Origin: Sipunculus nudus
Taxonomy: Eukaryota; Annelida; Sipuncula; Golfingiida; Sipunculidae
Assembly (NCBI GenBank): GCA_026874595.1
Contig: CM049311.1
Coordinates: 12,119,676-12,183,675, forward strand
Direction: 5' to 3'
DNA: 64,000 nucleotides
Numbering within the stretch: the stretch's first letter is position 1; each line of letters opens with the position of its first letter. A program made the translations under genes and the position numbers. This document shows, piece by piece, positions 58,580 to 64,000 of the stretch. The notes under the pieces are model-generated. The model was not told where the DNA came from, searched no databases, and was given only the letters and a program-made list of their open reading frames with translations.

Positions 58580-58646
58580 ATGATTTTGTACAGCTGGAAT
58601 ATACTTCTGACTTTCATTTTTTGGACAACGATTACCACAACACATG
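58580..58646 (+). CDS. Lectin gene exon 1: signal peptide
   Basis: It encodes MILYSWNILLTFIFWTTITT and two more codons plus one base: a short N region, a hydrophobic core and Thr-rich C region, with likely cleavage near the exon 2 start (THA junction). The donor is G/GTAAGC. The intron to exon 2 is about 1.6 kb. Confidence 0.8.
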
Positions 58647-61541
58647 GTAAGCCACATTGTTTGCATTTATATAATAAATGTATTTCAAACTTAAAATCAT
58701 ACTGGTCCGGGTTGTTCCTGATTTTTGCTTATTTCCGGTAAATTTCTGATGTTATCTGTATTATTTGTTTGTACACATAAAATAATATGCACTTCTTTTG
58801 TAAAATTCGCTAAAGATTGTATTAGTAAAGGAATGATGAATATAAAAATCTTACACCGTTGCGTCTACACATTGAAAAAAAAAATCTTTTAAATAAAGAT
58901 GTATATTGTGATCAACCGGTTCCATTGCCAGCAAAACTTTCTTTTCTTTGTCAAAAATGATAAAATATCGTGATTTACACCAAGATCATTAAGATTAATA
59001 AATCACATTTTCCTCTTCATTTGATAAAAATTAGTTATCATTCAAATATATATTGAAACAAGGTACAGACTAAATTCTGTAGAAAGATTTTTTTTCACAA
59101 CAGTTCCATAGATGAGAAACGTACTAACTTACAAACAAAAAAGTGTCTGGTCTTCTTTACTTTATTGCTAATAAAACAAATTATTTGAAACATTTAGAGA
59201 AAGGAATTTCAAATTCAAATAAAATAAGCCTTCTGCAGAGAGGTCTACCCTGGTTGTTTATTCCCTTTCGTCTCATCTAAGAACATACTCTGAAAATTGA
59301 GCCTCTTATTTTTTTATTTTTTTTGTGAACTTACATAATATGACAGAATATTCCGGGCTTTCATTCAGTGTCGTTATATTCACTTGACCGATCGTGTGTG
59401 CCTGAAACCTCTCAGCCAGTTTTATACCCAGTTATTTCCTGATTCATCTAGACTCGTATATACCTGTGCGTGTCATGGATCTGTCCGATTTGACGTCGAT
59501 CTACCACTTCTATCATAGCTAAAATCGTCGTCAATATTTCATCTTAAAAATTGGCCATGGTCCTATCTATGCGGAGAACTGTCGGGTTTCTGGTCTAATC
59601 TCTTGGCTCCTCGAGCATCCACATGCTATTATTATGCTCAGAGCGATCATTATGCCCAATGTTCGCGGTAGCAAGTGGTAAGCATTCACTTGTTTTGTTA
59701 CCATCATGCACAGGGTGGTTGACGAGCGCGTTAGCAAATAGTCGCAAAACACACATGCAATTGCAATAGCAAGTTATTAGCCTCAATGAGGAACCGGTGA
59801 CAGCCACTTGCTATTGCAATTTTTGCTCTAATCTGTACTCCAGGGGTGGCAGTGTTAACACCATGCTACCGCTACCATACTTACTACCCCTCCCGATTTT
59901 TGGGTACCAAATAGCTGGTATTCGGATCTCCTCCTAGCTCGGATCTCCACTTCCCCTGGCGGCTGTTTTAACACAGGTTGTTACCGCTACCGTACTTCCA
60001 ATCCACTCAAGCTTTGCTTGCAGACAGAGAAGTCTATATGTTTGGACCTGTTCATTTTTAATAAACCTCGGAAGGACCAAGGAAAAAAGGAATATATATT
60101 TCAGTTAAACAACTCTCTGCAGAGAATATATAGATAAAACTACACAAAAACCCATTGGATGAAATGTGTTTGCTCTTTTTCCTTCCCTTAACTAAGTCAT
60201 TGAAGTGGGGAAAGTTTAAACATCCTGAAATCTTTCTCTGTAATTCAGCGATAAGAAAAGAAGACGCAGTACCAAAATGCGACAAACCGGAGAATTACTG
60301 GAAAGCACGACTGTGTTGCAGTGAAGATGGAACCGATCTGCCTGTTGTAGCAAACCTGTCAAAAAATGGGTATGTAAGAAGAAAAATGAGAGAGCAACGC
60401 ATCAACTCTACTTGGCTGAAAATTGAACGGAAAATACTGTCAAAGTGGACATGGATTGACGGAATGTTGTCAGGTGATCATAGAAAGCACATGTTGTCGC
60501 TGCTAAACAAATAACTAGCAGCGAGACCCTAACTCTTTTACACAAGAAAGGGTGGTAATAAATAAGGTTTCATGGCTCAGATTTTATAAAAATATATACC
60601 AAATTTAAATGTTCTGTAAATTGTAAATTAAAGAAAGTTACTTGTGATATGATTCATAAAAGTGAACTAATGCAGAAACATAAATGTGTTAGTTTGTATG
60701 TTATTAGCTTCATTATACGCAATATAAACAACATTCATCAATTTTCCAGAATTCAACAATCAACTCCCCAGCAATGAGAACTGTGCTTGGTTTAACCAGA
60801 AAACAAAACGTGTCGAGCCCGGATCCTGCTCCGACAGAACCGTTGGAAGTATCTGTGCTTTCACAGGTAAATGGTCTTTTTGATTTTATATGTATGTGTT
60901 TGATTCAGGGAAATCATTGAATGATGAAAACAATTACCATCAGTATTCAAACTGATAGCTTATAAGATCAGTATATCTGGTTTGATTTTAGATTCACAGT
61001 GTTCTACTGGCATACTCTCTCACATTGGGATAGGACATAAAGGTAATTTCTGAAACCATATTTTTTATCTGCATTTGTAATGGTATTCGTATAGGCAGAC
61101 CACACATAATCCATAATTATCACACCATTTTTACCAACGATTGTATTTATACATGTTTATTTTATTACAAGTACTCGATATAAATGTTTATACAACAATT
61201 TTAACAATAATATGCTCATTTTTGGTCAGATCTTAGATTTCCAGATAAAAGTACGTTTATTACATAAGTGTTGTAGCACCTAACTGTATTAGGGAAACAT
61301 GCATGTATTCATTCATTCATTCATTTATTCATTCATCATATCATAGGCATATGTTATACTCATCATTGTGCTCAACTAACATGGCAAGAAGCCCGAGCTG
61401 ACTGTCAGACCCGAGGCCGAACACTCGCTCTGATCAGAGACTTTGATATAATGGACGTTCTGGCAAAAAGAGAGTGGAACTGTCATCGGTTCTGGGTCGG
61501 TCTGAGAAGAATGGACTGGGTTGATGAGGAAGATTCCCCAG
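58580..61541 (+). CDS. Tandem C-type lectin-domain secreted protein, five exons, 3' end not in window
   Basis: The five exons (58580-58646, 60249-60473, 60750-60866, 60992-61042 and 61347-61541) have GT and AG at every junction, all introns are phase 1, and the joined frame is open (about 218 codons). The order is signal peptide, complete C-type lectin-like domain (about residues 27-136), a 17-residue linker exon, and the first half of a second lectin domain. Domain 1 keeps WKARLCC, LPVVANLS, a WLKIERK core, WTWIDG and the closing C-x5-GSICAF pattern. Domain 2 keeps WQEARADCQ, RGRTLALI and FWVGLRRMDWVDE. The canonical EPN/QPD and WND sugar-calcium motifs are not visible in domain 1, so sugar binding is uncertain. 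Such proteins are usually secreted and often act in immunity or adhesion; that role is inference. The upstream in-frame ATG at 58493 is an alternative start but gives a poorer signal peptide. Confidence 0.88.
59759..59821. repeat. Perfect 16-bp inverted repeat in lectin intron 1
   Basis: AATTGCAATAGCAAGT (59759-59774) and its exact reverse complement ACTTGCTATTGCAATT (59806-59821) flank a 31-base loop. The surrounding 59570-60010 also holds a diverged direct duplication around TACCGCTACC(A/G)TACTT and a repeated CGGATCTCC word. Confidence 0.9.
60249..60473 (+). CDS. Lectin gene exon 2: first half of C-type lectin domain 1
   Basis: The acceptor is CTCTGTAATTCAG and the donor is CAG/GTGATC; the exon is 225 bases, phase 1-1. 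It contains PENYWKARLCC, GTDLPVVANLS and WTWIDGMLS. There are two N-glycosylation sequons, NLS and NST. An open frame runs through the exon from upstream and past the donor, but the lectin homology stops at the donor, which supports the splice. Confidence 0.88.
60750..60866 (+). CDS. Lectin gene exon 3: second half of C-type lectin domain 1
   Basis: The acceptor is ATTTTCCAG and the donor is CAG/GTAAAT; the exon is 117 bases, phase 1-1. It contains QLPSNENCAWF, where the EPN-type motif would lie, and then VEPGSCSD and GSICAFT with the two closing cysteines. The usual Trp-Asn-Asp triad is not evident. Confidence 0.88.
60992..61042 (+). CDS. Lectin gene exon 4: short linker
   Basis: The acceptor is TTGATTTTAG and the donor is AAG/GTAATT; the exon is 51 bases, phase 1-1. 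It encodes a 17-residue linker, Asp-Ser-Gln-Cys onward, with one extra cysteine and a Gly-Ile-Gly turn. Only this frame is open and it joins both neighbours in phase. It is the least certain exon because of its size. Confidence 0.7.
61347..61541 (+). CDS. Lectin gene exon 5: first half of C-type lectin domain 2
   Basis: The acceptor is CATATCATAG and the donor is CAG/GTTGTT (weak); the exon is 195 bases, phase 1 at its start. It encodes ICYTHHCAQLTWQEARADC, RGRTLALIRD and FWVGLRRMDWVDE, the first half of a typical lectin fold. The second half, with the closing cysteines, is not found up to 62040; the retroelement starts there. Confidence 0.88.
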
Positions 61542-62040
61542 GTTGTTTATTTTTAAATGTTATCCATAGTTCTTCACTATTCTGTTGAAATAAAACTTTT
61601 ATTGGAAGGCTCGGGTCTACAATCCTCGGAGGGGGGGGGGTTAATTAAAAAAATGACAGAGGTGTTGTTTCTAAAGATGGTACAAATGCGTATTATTTTG
61701 TTAGTTTTCTAATTCAAATAGAAATAGGAACGTCTATAAACTGCAGTAGAGGCAGGTACTGTTTTAACTTTGTAAGTATGACGAGCATGTCATTGGTTAT
61801 TTTCCTTAAGAAAATCATTTTTTGAACTCTGGTGGAAAGTATAGTCTTACTTTCACCTCAGATGTTAGGTCCTTTCTTTCTCTAGGGGTGTTTGTTCATT
61901 GTCTTAACACTGGATGAAGTAAGTCCATTATAACCCGATAGCTGTAAGCCTGCTCTGTTCTCAGCTATAGTGCAGAAAGACCTTGTACTTCAGTCTGACC
62001 ATAGAATGCATTTGATAATACTGGTAGCGTCTTAATACTG
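61542..62040. other. Presumed intron of the lectin gene
   Basis: There is no further lectin-like exon. It contains a poly(G) run (about 61630-61639) and AT-rich DNA up to the retroelement boundary. Confidence 0.5.
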
Positions 62041-62058
62041 TGTTTCGGAACCTAATAT

Positions 62059-62185
62059 ACTCTCGCAAGAGTCATAAAAGGACTTAGCCTCATTTAGAGA
62101 ATACTCCTCGCAGGAGTCTTGAAAGGTATTAGCCTTATTTAATTCCTCGAAGGAATCAACTGAAGTTTACCCCGCAAGTTACGGG
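62059..62185. repeat. Series of short hairpins near the truncated element end
   Basis: Successive small inverted repeats are CTCTCGCAAGAG, CTCCTCGCAGGAG, TTCCTCGAAGGAA and CCCGCAAGTTACGGG. They are spaced 25-45 bases apart and the first two lie in a direct repeat of about 42 bases (GTCATAAAAGGACTTAGCC and GTCTTGAAAGGTATTAGCC). Confidence 0.7.
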
Positions 62186-63499
62186 TTCTTCTTTGGATTC
62201 AGAATGCACTTGGGCCTCCGTAGCATCAAACTCTTTATTGGAGTCAATAAAGGAGTTGTCCCCTTATTTACATGAAAAGAGCCTGGCTCTTGTACTATGC
62301 TATGCATTGAATTTGAAACAAAACCAGAAGGTTTGCTATTAGGTTTATTCGCAAGTTTCCAGCTGTCAGATATTAAATGACCGTCCTTCTTGCAGTAATT
62401 ACAGATTTTCTTTGAAAATGACTGGTCTTGGTTGGACACAGTGGACGTAGGCTGAGGTGTAGTAATGGACTTTGCTGTACTATCAGGACTATTAGTACTG
62501 AATGACTGCGCTTTAAACTTATTTTGACCATACTGATTTACATTCTTGTTTGTGAATGACTAGTTTGATTTGCTTGTAAAGGACATTTTTTGTGTTAATG
62601 AATAATCACCAGCTAATTGAGCAGCAATGTTGTGTTTCAGGACTTTTCTCATCGAGAAAAGTTTTAACATCTGTGTTTATGCAGCGCTTAAATTCCTTGA
62701 GCAAAATCAACTGGCGTAAATTGTCATAATCTGTCATTACATTATTAGAACTACACCAGCGATCAAACAACTGTTCTTTTGTCCTAGCAAATTCGACCTA
62801 AGTCTGTTCTTTGCGCTTTTCCCAATTGCTGATTTTTTGTCGGTAAGCCTCCGGAACTAGCTCATAACCTTTTAGGATTAGCCGTTCTACCACGTCATAG
62901 TCAGCAGCAGCTTCTACTGAAAGCTTGAATAAATTTCTCTGGCCTTGCCAGTAAATACACTTTGTGACAGCATAGTCCAATTTTCCTTAGACCATTTTAA
63001 ATTTCAGCTACCTTCTCAAAGTGTAAAAATTATTTATCAACCTCTTTTTCTTGAACAGGTGGGAAAAGTCTAATGTGTTTAGTAACGTCAAAACTTTGAG
63101 TACGGGCAGCACTTAGACTACGTTCTACTTTAAGTCTTTCTAGCTCCAGTCGTTTTAACTCTATTTCTTTTTCTTTTTCTAGTCTTTCTTTTTTTTTCTC
63201 TGTATTTCTAATTCCCTCTCTCTTCTTTGTTTTTCTTATTCTAACTGTTTTAATGCTAGCTAATTTTGCATTTCTAACTTTTTAAATTCTAATTGCATAG
63301 CAAGACTGTCATTTTTGATGTTTCAACTTCAATTAAACCTCGGCTAAGTTACTAGATCTTCCTTGACTTTAGCAATGATATCAGGCTTTCTCAAAGCACT
63401 TAACCCTAAGTGTTGTCCCAAAAGCAACAACTGTGCTTTTGACAACTGTTGATCAGGGTAGGGATCGTCAACAAATGTCTCAGGTATGAAATCTGCCAT
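62179..63499 (-). pseudogene. gag-like gene of the LTR retrotransposon, broken
   Basis: The reading starts at an ATG about 150 bases after the primer binding site. An N-terminal module of about 45 codons ends in a stop. A charged Lys/Glu/Arg-rich coiled-coil stretch (about 63300-63110) is interrupted by two stops. A SCAN-like gag domain follows (about 63100-62800), with the readable piece ending near YELVPEAYRQK. A zinc knuckle lies near 62400-62360. In the knuckle, C-x2-C-x4-H is present but the fourth ligand is Ser (after HLISD) instead of Cys. Several frameshifts and stops separate the parts, so no functional protein is expected. Gag of this layout packages element RNA. The remaining frame is open to 62179. 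Confidence 0.78.
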
Positions 63500-63645
63500 A
63501 ATAAGATGTCAAAACAATAACAAAAAAAAAAACACTGAGATAAATCCTGTAAACAATATACTGGAAACAATATGTAATCTTGAAAACAATGTATGATAAA
63601 ACAATGTCCAGGTCAAGGCCTAATAAATTGTCAAAACTATTAAGC

Positions 63646-63663
63646 ATCCTGAACGAGCCCCCA
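63646..63663 (-). other. Primer binding site, proline-tRNA type
   Basis: Read on the minus strand it is TGGGGGCTCGTTCAGGAT, six bases after the LTR end. It differs at only two positions from the well-known proline-tRNA primer site of gammaretroviruses. This fixes the orientation of the element. Confidence 0.8.
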
Positions 63664-63669
63664 ACTTTA

Positions 63670-64000
63670 TGTTACGGAACCTAATATAAACAGATCATGC
63701 ATGCGTGATGAACACAAATTCTGTAACGAAGATTAAAAAAATCAGATTCTGTAACACTAGGCAGCGTTAAATGTCTAGGGGAATGAATAAAGAAGTCAGT
63801 GTTTCTTTGTTAACAAATAAATATAATTTAATCTTAAAACAACCCTAACAATACAATACACTAAATAAATACAATTATACAGTAAAACAGCGGTATAACA
63901 ACAAATCAATGCAATCACACAGAAAAATAAACAATGTGCACAGTATAATGATACTAACACCGTCACAACGATAAGTTCTTTAAATGTATACTCTTGGAGA
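63670..64000 (-). repeat. 5' LTR of the retrotransposon, partial
   Basis: It starts (plus view) TGTTACGGAACCTAATATAA and matches the solo LTR at 23163 for about 225 bases. There is then an extra stretch of about 80 bases (63893-63972), after which similarity resumes at the CTCTTGGAGA end of the window. It is cut by the window edge. Confidence 0.88.

Larger units (their letters stand above)
62041..64000 (-). mobile_element. Truncated LTR retrotransposon (Ty3/gypsy-like gag type), runs off the right edge
   Basis: On the minus strand the order is LTR (from beyond 64000 to 63670), primer binding site, broken gag (63499 to about 62179), a hairpin-rich stretch, then at 62041-62059 a 19-base sequence matching the outer LTR end at 18 of 19 positions (TGTTTCGGAACCTAATATA). 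Protease, reverse transcriptase and integrase are absent, and the 3' LTR is reduced to its tip. It is therefore an internally deleted, immobile copy. Its LTR is the same family as the solo LTR at 23163. It sits downstream of, and opposite to, the lectin exons. Confidence 0.83.

Overview
The window is AT-rich eukaryotic DNA that is almost entirely noncoding. It is crowded with dinucleotide microsatellites, short tandem-repeat-bearing mobile elements, tRNA-derived SINEs, and broken LINE and LTR retroelements. Phase-1 spliced C-type lectin exons, and many elements that end in GACGGACGG-type runs followed by a hairpin, fit a marine mollusc, most likely a bivalve. The organism is an inference. Nothing resembles a bacterial genome: there are no operons, ribosome binding sites or long intact reading frames.

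Layout. 1-10 kb: a decayed array of a several-kilobase noncoding macro-unit whose modules (called S3, U1 and S1/S2 here) recur in order. It is mixed with a roughly 145-bp-unit satellite-like repeat and SINE copies. 10.8-18.1 kb and 33.8-39.5 kb: two direct copies of one large segmental duplication. The left copy carries about 1.6 kb absent from the right, including a SINE nested in another repeat. 19-22 kb: three further tandem-unit element families. 23.2-23.9 kb: a solo LTR seated inside a (TA)n tract. 24-32 kb: mostly featureless AT-rich DNA with an unusual CpG-rich island (28.7-29.6 kb) and a locally duplicated unit. 39.5-42.6 kb: several transposon-like fragments, including a TCGTACGA site cluster upstream of a short basic reading frame that ends at a poly(G) run, and a 260-bp MITE-like element. 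44.2-45.6 kb: 3' end of a LINE on the minus strand. 46.5-55.2 kb: more repeat copies. 55.8-57.1 kb: a heavily mutated reverse transcriptase relic on the minus strand.

The only convincing host gene is at 58.58-61.54 kb on the plus strand. It has a signal-peptide exon, two exons forming a complete C-type lectin-like domain, a short linker exon, and an exon with the first half of a second lectin domain. All four introns are phase 1. The rest of the second domain is not in the window. Just downstream, on the opposite strand, lies a truncated LTR retrotransposon (62.04-64.0 kb and beyond the edge) with a proline-tRNA-type primer binding site and a broken gag. It belongs to the same family as the solo LTR at 23.2 kb. 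No ribosomal RNA, intact tRNA or CRISPR array was seen.
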